Made by a program: the position numbers and the translations under genes. Positions 47,105-59,789 of a DNA stretch of 64,000 nt are shown piece after piece. This stretch comes from Polytrichum commune (Eukaryota > Streptophyta > Polytrichopsida > Polytrichales > Polytrichaceae). A model generated the notes under the pieces. The model was not told the origin of the DNA and searched no databases. It saw nothing but the letters and a program-made list of their open reading frames with translations. Position 1 is the stretch's first letter. Each line of letters starts with the position of its first letter. Location: positions 20,522,001 to 20,586,000 of the forward strand of contig OX485804.1 in assembly GCA_950295325.1 (NCBI GenBank), given 5' to 3'.

Positions 47105-48190
47105 TTTTTTTAAAATTTTCAAAGTTTGAACTTTCTCTTTTCAGAGGCCAAATCCTTCAATTTCTTCCTCTTTGCATTACAAGGGTGGGTGGATGGGAAC
47201 ATCCACAAGACTCTTTTTATGTTTCTTGCATCTTCCTATTTGATAGTACAGTACCACATTGCATAATAGAGTCATTTGCCTAATGTCTCATAGTATGTGT
47301 TGTACCACATGTACACACCCTGCATACCTAGTTTGCCTTGCAAGAATACATACCTTATTTGGATTTTTTGCTATCATATGGCATTGATCTCCCAATGTTT
47401 GATTTAACTATCCCATGCTTTGGAGGTTAATTGCCAACCTTCTTGCCTCTCTATCAAATAAGTTTAACTAGATCACCACATGTTTGTTGTACTTACTAAG
47501 GAGGTGTACCTAGTAACCTCAACCAATATATGTGCATAAAATGTCATGATCACAATACATCATTGCATTGATTGTGTGAAGGGTCTGCCTCACATGTGCC
47601 CATGTAACTAACCAACAAATAATTGAGGATTAGTTACGTACACGAGGTAAATAACAGCAAGATCCAGTTGTTATCCATGTCGCACACACTTAGTTCATTT
47701 CAATTGCACCAAAATATTTCAAAATACAACACTCATTGTAAAACAACATATGGGTGTTCAAACTTGTTCCTTGGCCATGATCGGGTGACTCCAAGTAGAA
47801 AACTCCTCTTGGTGATGAACCTTAATTACTCTTACTTCAAGCACATATTTATTACCCTAACGTGTATACACAGAGCTTGCCGCACCTCTCACGTGCACGA
47901 ATGATAAAAAATAGGCATTTTTAGGGTTAAAGGCTTATATTGTAGTACTTACGTATGGTAAGTTCTCGTAACCCTATTTTTACTTCATTCATCTATATCT
48001 CTGTTACATCCATTCCATGGTAAGTTTGATTTCTTTCCATGTGTGTAGATATAATATTATTTGAGTTTATATCATCTATTTTACATAGATGACCTTCGCT
48101 AGGTTCTTTAATGTAAAAGTTTAAACTTGAATTTTTATGTAACATGGCATTAATCAAGAACTACAAAGGGAGAGAGAGAGAATCCATGTT
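47105..48190 (+). repeat. 1.1-kb repeat L, copy 2
   Basis: Same orientation as copy 1 at 22.1 kb and similar throughout, with many substitutions and small indels. It ends in the same GA microsatellite. The two copies are about 25 kb apart with unrelated sequence between them, so they are more likely separate insertions than the two ends of one element. Confidence 0.75.
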
Positions 48191-48419
48191 GTGGTTGAGT
48201 CTAGAGATGCTTATGATCACACATAATTTTTCTCAATTCGAAGTCTCTGCATATGAATGTAGTAGGATCTTGGAAACAATGATTTTAAATCTAGCTATGT
48301 GTCAATAGATGGTGATCCTACAAATAGAAAGTATACTATTGGGTGATTATGCTAAGATATTTGTGAATGAAATAGCCATAAATGTCTCTAAACATCATTA
48401 AAAGTTGGATGAAATGGTC

Positions 48420-48735
48420 AACTTTTGGTAGATTAGTTACGCAACAAAGCTTGTGTTGCATTAGCATATCCATGATGAAACATACGCGAAAATTGGAATG
48501 AAACCTCTCTTTGGTTTAGTTATATAGTTATAGGAAGTGCATGTTGTTTGTTGATTTTTTAATTGGATACACATGCCTTCCAATGGTGTTCGTTATTGAG
48601 TGTAGAGTAGTTAATAATATTTGAAAATGTAGTCCAATCTCTTTTAAACATGTATGTGTATGATGTTCCCTATGGTCTTTGATCCTCACCAAATCACATA
48701 TCAAGCAAATACAGGGGTCCAATCAACAAAAACAA
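48420..48735 (-). repeat. Dispersed repeat family I, copy 6
   Basis: ttagttacgcaacaaagctt, gttgcattagcatatccatg, aggaagtgcatgttgtttg, gttcgttattgagtgtagag, ctcttttaaacatgtatgtg and aggggtccaatcaa. It directly abuts element A7, just as copy 5 abuts element A5. Confidence 0.65.
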
Positions 48736-48744
48736 GTCACTAAA

Positions 48745-49243
48745 GGGCCACTTCACACACGAGATTGAGTGCCCGTGACCATTACACGTCAAGCACTCTC
48801 ATTGGTGAAAAAGGAGGAGCATGTCCAAGTTTGCTTCACACTACGCTTGAGGGACCAAGGAGTGTGTGAATGCAAGATGGATGTAAAGTCTACATGGATT
48901 CCTACATGGCATCAAATGGATCATGTTTCATGGTCACTTGCATTATTTTCAAAAACCACCTCTTGGAGGTAGGCCTAACACAAAACCGGGAGACCGTGAC
49001 ATTCTAAACACTCACAACCGTTGATTAATTTTATTTTATTATGTGGGAGGACTTGTGTGACTAGACATTCATTGAAATAGCATTTGGTTGAGGGCCCAAT
49101 CACATATGACCCCACACTACACTTGCGGATCCGTGACCACACGACATTATTTTGGAGGTATCTTGGGAGGGTCTTTGGACACTTTCTTTTGGGGGTCTCA
49201 CAATTTCTTGGTCATGGCTCTTGGCTTGTGTGTGAAGTGGCCC
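48745..49243 (-). mobile_element. Family A element 7, PIF/Harbinger-type MITE
   Basis: 499 bp with ends GGGCCACTTCACACACGAGA and the complement of GGGCCACTTCACACACAAG. TAA on both sides, with one extra A on the left (48741-48743 and 49244-49246). Interior as in elements 2 and 6. Confidence 0.85.
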
Positions 49244-49246
49244 TAA

Positions 49247-52200
49247 GACACATCCACCTTATAAGACAATACAACCACAAAAAGGTGACGCTTGAAAGAG
49301 GAACCTCCCGAGAGGATCCTAAGCAATTGTCCCCATGACTAGATCATTGTCCTTTTATGACGAGTATCACTTTCACACACAAACTAATCCAATCTAGGAT
49401 ACTCTATTGAGCAACACGTGGACCAATGCTTCGAGCTCGTTTTCAAATGTTCAAAGAAGCCAAAATGGCGACAATCGTTGGAGCACATTGAGCATGAGAA
49501 CGTGAACAAGATAAGTGGTTTGCTCCTCAATTACGACATGTTTATCGTATATGGTAGGGAAAGTATGTGTGGTTTTATGTAAAATAACTTCATGATATCT
49601 AGGAGATCATGAAACCCTCTGATGGATTTGAACCAAATGTAGTGTAAGATTTGTGCATCGCTTGTCAACGAGATACTTATGAAGTGCATCCTAGACTAAG
49701 TGGTTGGTTTAAATGAGAACCTACTTTATTACAGATGTTCTGTGATTTATTTGTATAGTGAAAGTATTTGATAAGATCGTATTGTATGCTAATGTGCCAC
49801 AATTGTTTTTATAAATATAGTACATATTCAACGTGTACTTCGCTATCACTTTTCAAATTTTCATAATTAGATACTACAAATTTTAGAATCTACTTCTAAG
49901 GATAGAAGTCATATTTTCAACATAAATATCTATTTTAACATCACAAGTCACAACCCACCTTATTAGTATCCTTAATATGGTAAAAATTTGTCACTTAAAA
50001 TCATTTAACTATGAAGTATGGCTACTTACCACTGTAAACTAACATGGTACAAATTGTATTCACTTTACCATGTTTTGATAAACCCTAAACCCAATGCCCC
50101 ATTTAAATTATATTACATGTATTCATCCAAACATGGACACATCCATCTATCAAGTACATTTTAATCCAAATCTCATGATTACGGGGACGAATTATGGTGA
50201 TTTCATTCATGAAAGATGAGGAAATAATCAATTCCTACATACATTTTTTTGGTTATTTGGTATATTTTGCATAAAAACAATGTTGACAGAGACCCTCGAA
50301 AATAGTTCCTCTTAGCTTTATGCCAGTCAAGCCTGACATGATTAATTAGAACATCCCAAATTGAAACCTTCCACGTGTCAAGGTTTTACTTCCCAACACC
50401 TGAACATCATATAGCAATCAACATTTATACCCTCCCCCTTGGTAAGCGCTACAAAAGATCACCCCAAATTGTGCGAGTGTGGTGTCGAATCTTTTAATCA
50501 AAAACTCACAAAGACATAACATTACTTAGCTCACTTGGCTGCGTTACATGAGACCACGTATCAAGTGATAACAAATACCCTTTAATTATGAGATTCCATG
50601 TTGATAGAAAACACTCGGGCTATGAAGTTTTCGACACGCAATTATAAAGTCATAGTTTTTTTTAACTACAACCTCTTTCTTTGGAAAGCGGCCATCGTGT
50701 AGATGCTTAATAATACCATGGACTAGGGACAACGGGCAACACGAAGTTTGTGGAGGCCCACATTGGCGGTAAATCACATTGTAGGGTGGTTTGCAATCAC
50801 ACGGAGTAGAGTCAAGTCTCGTATTCTCTTACTTCTCCACCACCACTCCAAAATTCCCGGCTTGTGCTTCTTCTTTGACCCTAATAGCCACGGGGCCCCT
50901 AGTGTATCCAAGGAGAACTATGAGTAGCAATTTTTGATTCATGCCACAACTCTCACCGGGTATATTCTTAAAGTTAACCTCCTTGTTACAAATTTTGCAA
51001 TCTCACTTCATAGAATTTATGATTCGGGGCACAATTAAGTCACCCATGCAACATGTATAATATAATAGAGTCTCTTGAAGAGGGTCGAAACTAGGATAGG
51101 TGTTGGTCTCTCTTTGATAGATTTTTTCTATCTAGATCTTGTTAGCATGTCTCTATTGGAGCCTCATTTTGAAAGTTGAGTGGAACTCCTAGGACATTTT
51201 GAAAGAAGTGTATGGTCAAAAATAGGGTCTACCCATGGAGCCTATTATCATAAAGCGTAGTTCCACTTATGTAAGACATAACTTAGAAAGTTTTTTCTTT
51301 TCCCAAAGACAATCACCTTTTTTAAGTGCGAGTCTTAAGGAAACTTAGATGATTTTACAGATATGCCCTCATACTCGTCTTTTAACCAACCTGCCCAAAG
51401 CTTGATTTGGACATTTTACGGATAACTCCAATTTGACAATCATGGAGTTGTGTTGTATTTTGAAGTCTTCAATACTTTTCGAATGCAAATGTGCCCGTAA
51501 AAGAAGGCTTCCTCTTTGGGAGCCATTCAAGGTATGCAAGATGTTTTTGCATAGTCACATCGGAGATCTATGGAAAGATGTCCTTCACAATTTCACAATG
51601 AGAGGAAATTGAGTATGCACCTCATCCATGCATGTAACATGTTTATGATTACTTTATTTCATAGTGAAGCTAACTTCAACATCACATTATTGAAATATTG
51701 TAAATTGAGACAATCCGAGACTTGGGCTTTCATGAACTCGAAGTTTAAATTGAAACATGCTCATGTGTTTCGACATTTAACATGCCTTAAGTGCTTATTT
51801 GTCATTCATCTTCTCCTAGAAGAAATTCATTTGCTCAAGTGGGATTCTCAAGTTTTTTGGTAATTGCCAGTTTCTTTGATTGGATTATATTCAATGGGGT
51901 CACAAATATGAACATGAGTAGGACTTTGTCACAATATGTTGGATGTGTAGTTGCAATGGATCCATTAGTGATGGCATCATTGAGGAAAAACCGGGTTTAC
52001 TAGGACAAGAACTCAATTGCCATGTAAAAATTGATTTTCAAATATAGTGTTTTTATTTATAGGCTAAGCTAGTGTATTTGTGACTTGGAAAGCAACCAGG
52101 AATTGTAGGCCTTTGTCTAGGGAGTTGACTAAAAATAAAAGTAGCCAATTCCTCTCATACATACGTATATATGCATGTGACCATGTTATGTCAAGTTTGA

Positions 52201-53900
52201 ATAAGGTGTTGCTTTCAAATCTTCAATAACATGTTGACGAGTTATTGTAAAATTATAAGATTTCTATGTAAAAGAATTTCATAACAAAATACTATTATTA
52301 TTATGATGACGATGAAGTGTGTTTATTTTGGTGCCTTCAATTTGAAAAGCATGCAAAGAGTTTCACCTTGACCAATGTCAAGAAGCAACAACAAAACATA
52401 AGCATACTATGAACTTCAAAAGGCCACTTTGTCAAGAACTTTACATACAATACCTTCATAAAATAGTTGGTTTCCATATACATGTGGTTGATCATAAAAT
52501 ATATCGGTGATAGTAGATTCAAGTTGCCCTTGGCGTCAAGGGTGTAATGAAAAACTCAAGTTTGTTGGAATAAGAAGACTAGTTGTAAACCTACTACATA
52601 GGTATAGACGATGGTTTAAATCCCCCCCCCCCCTAGGAAAAGCTACAAAAGATACCATAGTGACATAAAATACCATACAACGCTAAATACAATATTTAGT
52701 ATAGATCCTCCATAAGTACCATGGCACCACCACCGCCAACTCACCACATTAGACTTCTATACTTGCCATGCTTATGGTAAATCACTTCAAGGAACGGTTT
52801 GACAAATGGCACCTCATTAACACCACCGAGTGATTGCGTTGACTTATCTCTACTACAAGGTACATGATAGAAATTGTACATGGAATTGGGAAATAACAAG
52901 GTCCATCGATCCATATAAGTTATATGGAGCTCCAATGGTGCAAAAAGATACCCTATGGCACGGTATCACAAAGCAAGTTGGCTCGACGGGACAAATCTTT
53001 AATTGGAGGGTGCCATTCATTTGTTTGTGTTTGAAAGTTACTTCCTAGGAATTGATTGACTACCGTTGACATTTACATCTATTTGTTTGCCTTTAGTTTA
53101 TTGAATATTTTTGGGTGCATTTAAAGCCCCGTTGAGAAGTGGAAAGGGAATGTTGATGTTATCAAGAATCTATGGCATGTTTTATGTTTTACATGAGTGT
53201 GAATAGACTTTTCACTCACCCATCGTCCAATCTCTGGATAAGTAGACTTTCCAAAGAGAATAGGTTGTTCGGACAAAAAGAGAGAGGGATGAAAGTACAC
53301 GAAATAGGATTTTAGTGTTTGATTATACTTAATGTTGTTACCACCCTACCATGCTTAACACCAATTTTCAATTTTTTGACAATTGGTGTTAGAAGATGTG
53401 CTAGAAGATATGCTAGAATTCTCCTTTTATTATTGTGTGTGTGTTTTTCCCCATATCCTTACCAACACTAAATTCAAACATGTAATTTCCACATATTACC
53501 ATAGTTGACATCTAGTGTTTGAGTTTGCATTTAGTTTTACTTACTTTCATAGGGTTATTGATATTTAGTGTATGCGTTCGTATTTAGTGTATCAAACACT
53601 TAATATCATGTTTAGTGTAGTGAAAGGGGGTTCCAATGTGAGATTTTTTTTTTTTTTTTTTCTTCTTCTTCTAATCTTAGTGAAAATGAGGACTTTCAGG
53701 GCAAAGATAAAAACAAAATCTCCTATTAACCATTGGTTCAGTTAACCATGTGAACCATGGGGAAGAAGTTCCACTCGTGGGTGAGTTTGAAGCGACATGT
53801 GGAAGTGCTTATAAAAGAATAATAAAAGGAAATTCTCTTAAAATAGCTTAGTGAACACAACACTTAGATGCACGTGAAACCAAAAGGTAGTTGTTAACAT
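49247..53900. other. Long unassigned AT-rich stretch
   Basis: About 4.6 kb with no gene recognised. Frames up to 97 codons (51570-51863, plus) show no familiar domain. There is a C run at about 52622-52633 and a T run with TTC repeats at about 53646-53672. No inverted-end element was seen. Confidence 0.3.
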
Positions 53901-54001
53901 TGTGACATGGATTGTTTTGTTTTTTCTTTTCCTTTCGTTAAAATGTTTGGCATGTAAGAGGGGTGCCAATGACATGCTCCAAGACTTTTGCCTCCAAGCA
54001 C

Positions 54002-54060
54002 CAAAAAAAAAAAAAAAAAAAAAAAAAGAAGAAGAGGAAGAAGAAGAAGGAGAAGAAGAT
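54002..54060 (+). repeat. Poly(A) run followed by a GAA/GAG microsatellite
   Basis: About 26 A residues (54003-54028) lead into gaagaagaggaagaagaag and onward. It encodes the Lys-Glu run in a 174-codon plus frame (53902-54426) and the Ser-Phe run in the opposite minus frames, and thereby inflates their length. Confidence 0.85.
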
Positions 54061-54654
54061 TTGCACAATGTAATCCCCAAGATAATTCTACAATGCGAAG
54101 ATTGTAACTTCGCAAAGGAAATCGCAAGCGGGCAAAGAGGTTCTTCATTCATGCTTGTCTCCATGAGGAGCCAACATATAATAATTATGGTCGATGAGGT
54201 GCTTTTGGAATACGAACCATCTCCAACAACCATCTCCATTTTGGAACTAACAAACAAAGAGAAACACGTCCGCCATGCGAGATGCTCACCCTTTATCAAA
54301 GCTGCAAACTCAAATGTGAAATCCAAACAAACTCCCAACAATCATGCATACAACAATCTATACACCCCTAACCTCCTCCGGCATGCCATAGTGAAAAAAA
54401 CTTGTGTATTTCTCTCAATGCAATGAATTTTATTTCTTTCTTTCTTATTAATCATTTTTAGTGTTTGAATGTGGATGTGTACCGATGGCGTTTTTTGCAT
54501 TCCCCATGGAAGGTAATCGCATCCTTGGATGCTCTTTTACACGCTAGCTAGGGTACTAGTTTCCCACCCATTCACAATGCGGGCAACCTTCACATGTTTG
54601 AGCTTGGGCATTGGGTTTTTGGGCTGCTTATGGGCAAGTGTCCAAGTAGGTTAT

Positions 54655-54850
54655 CGAGTGTAATTGGTCATAATCCTTGTATTTCCAAGTCCCACCGGTT
54701 AACATGGTGTGATCTTTCGGTTGATCTTTACTAAAATGAGGTATATTCTATACATTCCTCTAAAACAAACAATGATTTTCATCTAGTCTTCAACTTCAAC
54801 TGGCTACTTCGCAAACTTAATTGGTTCATCTGTAACTAGCGATCGGTTCA
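54655..54850 (-). repeat. Dispersed repeat family J, copy 7
   Basis: Inverted copy: ggtcataatccttgtatttc, caagtcccaccggttaac, attctatacattcctctaaa, and the end ttggttcatctgtaactagc, then gatcggttc. Confidence 0.65.
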
Positions 54851-55189
54851 TTGTTTACGAGGCTACCAAAAATGCACACTAAATAAGCTATTTGGAGAAT
54901 GTAGTACTAGGGTGACATCAATACCGTAGCTTTCTTGTTGCTTCAGTAAGAAATGATAAATTTTAAAGGTGCTTAAATTTTTGGAAAATTAAATTCGTTG
55001 ATTGTTAAAAAATTTTAAAGAGCATTCAAAGAGCACCTAAAATATAATAATGCAAGTGAACTTCATTGGAATCTAACAAAGTAGCATCAAATAACTTCAA
55101 CAATGTCAACATAATTTGTTGCCAAACAAACCCTAACATACAAGTAAAAGACAAACTTTAGGGTGAGGAATGTTGGTTAAGGGAAGCAC

Positions 55190-57245
55190 TTAGGTTAATC
55201 ATAGTTGCCGTAGATGAAATTAGGAAAACCATATATGAATTATAAAAATGACTTGGATGAATGTCTAACTTATTTTTAATTATTATTTTAACCTGCCCAA
55301 TTGTAGAACCATTTTTCTAGCTATAGCCGAGCCGAAGTTGGCAATTTTCAATTTTTGATGATATTCATCTGGCTTTTAGCCACTGGAGGCCATCCAGTGT
55401 GGGATGGAAGGGCTATTGCCGTTTCAGACGGTTAGACTTCTAACCGTCTATCCCTCACCCTCGACGCTATGAGGAGGAGGCAATCGAGGAAGACGACATG
55501 CTATTTTTACTTTTAGAAATTAGGCATAGTCTCTTAGCGGAAGCAATAGGCTTTACAAAGCACCAAGACTCAGTGATTGAGGTTGGTTGGCTAATGGCAG
55601 CCCTAGCGAGAAGCGACATGCTTAGACATAGACTTTCAAGCGCCGAGTGATTCAGACTTTGATTATGATTAAACTTTGACATTGGAAGTAAAGTGCGGAA
55701 TGCAATGTTATATTCTTGGTGATTTCAAGTGCAAGCTTATGTAATGTGTGTGTGTATTTGTCATAAATTGGAATGTTACTTTGAATGTGTGAGGACAAAA
55801 ATAATCAAACATGAGTCAAGTAAGTAGTATGTCAATGAGTATGAGAAGAAGCAAAGAGAAATTGAGTTGTAAGTGAGAAACGTGAGAGAAGAATTGGGTG
55901 ATAAGCCGAGTGAGAGACAGCTTGAGTGAGAGTCTAAAGATTAGTGTCTACAAAGATCAACATTGCCAAGAACTTGGAATGTAGTCCAACCACTTGAGGG
56001 CAATGGCCAAGAAGACGTTGAATAGTCAGAAGAGCAAATAGACTCACGAAGGCTGTGAGAGCCTTAGGCCAATTTGATGGAGTGATCCCAGGGTATTGCC
56101 TAAGAGATAAGAGAAAGAGAGAGACAAAGAAGTAAAAGTTTTGGCGATAAGCAAGGATGTACTCGCCATAACTTGAGAGTCAGTGAGAGAGAAGATGAGT
56201 CGCTTGAGAGGGGCGATCGCCTATTCGTTGGCAAGATAAAGAAACCAACCAGTCGAGGGGCTGAAGTTTAATAGATGTTGAAAGAAAGTAAATGAGGCAA
56301 GTAGTATGAGAGGACGTAGTAAAGGCTGAGAGGCTTGAGAGAAGCAAAGCCATTACCAAAAGAGAGATTAAGTGGCCATAGCCATATTCAAAGGCTTAAA
56401 CCTGGGTGACAGAGAAAGGCGTTACATGGTGATGAATACTGAGGTAAGGGTATAGCCTGGGTAGGGCCATTGAGCCAAGAGAAGAGAAGGCGAGAAGTCA
56501 GTAGCAGGTAGGCCATAGGCTGCCATGACGTTACCCGAGAAGGAGAAGGCGTTATTGTCAAAGAATAAGACTATAACCAGTGCAAGTTCTTAGTAAAAAA
56601 AAAAGACTAAAAGCTTTAACACAAGATATCGCCTAGCTTGTCATGCGTTGTTTTATGTATTGTCAGTGTGGACGTTTTTGAGATGAGTTGCCAAGTTTAT
56701 TGGAAAAGTGGAGATGATGGCTATTAGCTCTGCGACACTTGCATGATGGTTGTAAGTTGATTAAAGAAGGAATTAAATTGTTGAAATACTGCAATCGTGA
56801 TTTATGTTGATCAAAGACTATGCGGTTACAAAAAGACATTACCCCGGACTTTGTCCTAACTATGAGCCATTGACTACTCGCCAAACTATTGAACTGAAAT
56901 AGGTCAAGACATTCCCCGAAGATAGGACGGAATCACTCACGACGGAAGATTCACAAATGAACATCTAAAAGGAGAGTAAATTAATATGAATGAGAGTAAG
57001 GAAGAAGACAACCATGTATTGTCATTAGATACCTTAATCCAATGTGACATTAACCCTTATAGACACTAGCTCAGGTCTTCCTGGAGACTTAGTTCCTTGG
57101 GTTTGTTATTTTGAGTCATAGCAAAAACATAACTACACCAATCTTAGAATATTATTTTATGGGTTGCCTAACTTACTTTTGCACATTGATTATTTATTAG
57201 GCAAAAAGGTGCCCAAGCTGCTAGAGAGCTATGGTATTTTGTTTT
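55190..57245 (+). repeat. Repeat R, copy 1, split by an insertion
   Basis: 55200-55310 and 57155-57245 align to two adjacent halves of 63015-63190. Matching words are tagatgaaattaggaaaa, gacttggatgaatgtctaac, ttatttttaatta on the left, and gggttgcctaac, attattaggca, gtgcccaagctgctagagag on the right. In the 63-kb copy the halves are contiguous. The DNA between them here is therefore extra. Confidence 0.75.
55316..57144. mobile_element. Insertion of about 1.8 kb inside repeat R
   Basis: Defined by comparison with the uninterrupted copy at 63.0-63.2 kb. Imperfect direct repeats flank it (tagaaccattttt at 55304 and tagaatattatttt at 57145). The interior is purine-rich on the plus strand (GAGAG, AAGAG and GTGAGAG words at 55800-56590). 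It also holds a perfect small hairpin, gacggttaga / tctaaccgtc (about 55428-55451). There is no recognisable transposase or RT. The 71- and 73-codon minus frames show no motif. Class unknown. Confidence 0.6.
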
Positions 57246-57509
57246 CTTTCTCAATGGGGAACACACATTTATAGGTTATAATTTCTAACAAGGCATTTGT
57301 TTCATGATACAAATAGAATGAATTACACTAATCATCTTATAATTAGGGAATCCAAGCCATTACAATATTGTAGCAGGAGCTAATGAGACCTACACTCATG
57401 TTTTGCATTAGTATTTTACAATTCCTAATAGGTTGGTCCCATCAATACCATAGGGTGGTATTTGGTTTGCCACAAAATAATCACCATTTTGGTTGAAAGT
57501 TGACATGTA

Positions 57510-58029
57510 AGGTACACGAGGCTAATGTGGACATCTCCAACTTTGTGGAATCATCCGGTCGATGGAATCGAGCATTAGAAGCTTGAGCATGTTACTCTTA
57601 ATCAAGACCAAAGAAACTGAAATCGGAGTTGAGGAAGGTGTTGATCTAGGTTCCGGTTTGCCAATAACAACCAAGTTCAATGTCAATATTGGTTGTGACC
57701 TGTCTCTGAAGTAGTCACATGACATGTAGCCGTATCGTTTTTTTCATTATAGAATACCCACAACATAAGATGGTTGGCACCTCGCATCCATGTCATGCCT
57801 CCTAATTTGTTCATCTCGGACACAACAATAAAGTCATAGGTCGGTGGATAGCATTGATCATTATGGAGGATGGTGGGCGTAGTTTGACTTTTGCAAAGGT
57901 GATTGACCAAATATCATCAAGGCGGCGGCTGCTAAATCGTTATGTAATACTCACCCAACTGTACCGTTGATTAAGAACCAAAAATAGGTGTCCGATTAAG
58001 GAGGCTAACTGAATTAGCCTCGTGTACCT
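57510..58029. mobile_element. TIR element of 520 bp with TA duplication
   Basis: Ends AGGTACACGAGGCTAAT on both sides (17 bp perfect), flanked by TA at 57508-57509 and 58030-58031. Equally, TAA on the left against TTA on the right could be a mismatched 3-bp site. Two minus frames (57683-57910, 75 codons; 57522-57725, 67 codons) overlap inside it; neither is recognised. Could be a Tc1/mariner- or Harbinger-type MITE. Confidence 0.65.
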
Positions 58030-58143
58030 TAGACAATGTTTCAAAGTTAGTTAATGTATGTATGTTCTAACAATAGTAGTTGGGTTTCTCCACGGTCCAA
58101 AAATTGCATATCCAATAAGACTTGGACAACACCTAAGTAGCGA

Positions 58144-58200
58144 GGTAGGTGAACCCAAAACCGAACACGTGGTATTTGGACACTAGTATTGGGTTCACCT
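58144..58200. repeat. Small hairpin GGTGAACCCAA / TTGGGTTCACC
   Basis: Perfect 11-nt arms, extended outward by GAGGTA / CTC, enclose about 30 nt that include a CACGTG. No link to a gene was found. Confidence 0.6.
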
Positions 58201-59216
58201 CATAGAGAAAGAGAGAGAGATATGACACTTTACTCTCGAGAATAAACGCACGCTTGTATGCAAACCCGATACGGGTTTACCGAATGGTTCACCTATTTTG
58301 TCCGACAAATTCTACATGGGTCCACGAGGAGGGAACGTTATACACTCCAAACTTTGTAATATCAACTTCCTTAATGTTACTTCTTCTCTTGTATCCTAAA
58401 ACCTTAGGGAACATATGTTCTCAGTTTAAATCTCACTTCTTGTTGTCACATTTTCCTCTCATATGTCATAAGTTTTGGCAATAAATAAACCACCAAATAA
58501 TTCAAACCACGTGCTTGCACACATCACGTTGTCATCATTATAATCATTGTCATTGATGCAACGTTGTCTTTGGGTTATTCCACAATATCACGTGCTACAC
58601 TCATTCTCTTTTATCACGCATCGATGACGACACTACAAACTCCTTAATATCACATGCTCTTTGGTATCCACCAGTGTGATATTAAAAGTTTAGGTTGTAC
58701 TAGACTTTCAAGCGCATTTTGAGCAAGACATTGCATGCCAAAGGAGACGCCATGGAGTGCTTTCTACTTTGGTTTCATATAATTCATTCATTTTTTACAT
58801 GATGACATCTAATGCCAATAATAAACTGGTTGAGACTTGCTCAAGTTCCACATAATAGTAACTATTCAAGATGATAAATATGAACCAAGATACATAAACA
58901 AACACCTAATAACTTATACTCAATCTTAATCCCCCTCCAAGCAATCAAATTTCAATGAAAGGTGATGCTAAAGATTGAATGTACCTTAAAAACTAGAGTT
59001 TTACTGTGTGTTTTATTCATGTCACGTATGACGTTCTTGTATATGGATATCTAGAATAAACTCATGAGCTAATCCTTGGCTCTTGAAATTGTAGACTTTG
59101 GATATGGTGTCTCACACTACTCGGGATCAACAAAGAACAAGCGAGAAGCGATGTGGGGCAACATGTGACAAGAAATGGCGTTGTGGAATCGGGCATCGGT
59201 TCCACAAAGTTGTTTG
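58201..59216. other. Unassigned intergenic sequence
   Basis: No gene recognised. A short GA tract lies at 58206-58219. The longest frame (76 codons at 58254-58484) shows no motif. Confidence 0.3.
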
Positions 59217-59219
59217 TTA

Positions 59220-59718
59220 GGGCCACTTCACACACGAGCCAAGAGCCGTGACCATGAAATTGGGAGAGCCCAAAAGAAAGTGTCCAAAGGCCATCTCAAC
59301 ACACCTCCAAAATCATGCAGTGTGCTCACGGACCCTCAAGTGTAGCGTGAAGTCATATGTGACCGGGCCCTCAACCAAATGCTATTTCAATGAATTTCTA
59401 TTCGCTCGGGTCCTTGCACTTGATAAAATAGAATAAATCAACGGTTATGAGCGTTCGGAGTGCCATGGTCTCTTAGTCTCGTGTTAGACCTACCTCCAAG
59501 AGATGGTTTTTGAAAATAGTCCAAGTGACCATGAAGCATGATCCATTTGATGCCATGTAGGAATCCATGTAGATTATACATCCATCTTACATTCACATAC
59601 TCCGTTGGTCACTCGAGCATAGTGTGAAGCGAACTTGGACCGGCTCCATCTTTTCCACCAACGAGAGTGCTTGAAGTGTAATGGTCACGGGCTCGCAGTC
59701 TCGTGTGTGAAGTGGGCC
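59220..59718 (+). mobile_element. Family A element 8, PIF/Harbinger-type MITE
   Basis: 499 bp. Starts GGGCCACTTCACACACGAGC and ends with the complement of GGCCCACTTCACACACGAG. TTA on the left (59217-59219) and TAA on the right, one mismatch. Same orientation as elements 1, 3 and 5. Confidence 0.85.
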
Positions 59719-59789
59719 TAAGTTCTTAACAAAAGCTCCAACAACATTATCGTATGACATTCTCAGCCTCACCACATGTAATGTAAAGT

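Noticed and set aside
22110-48190. L copies as the two LTRs of one 26-kb retrotransposon
   Set aside because: Copies are strongly diverged, and the intervening DNA holds unrelated elements and no gag-pol.
53902-54426. 174-codon plus frame with a Lys run and a Glu run (and the 167-codon minus frame over it)
   Set aside because: Its length depends on a poly(A) run and GAA microsatellite that stay open in several frames; no domain on either side, and no promoter or splice support.
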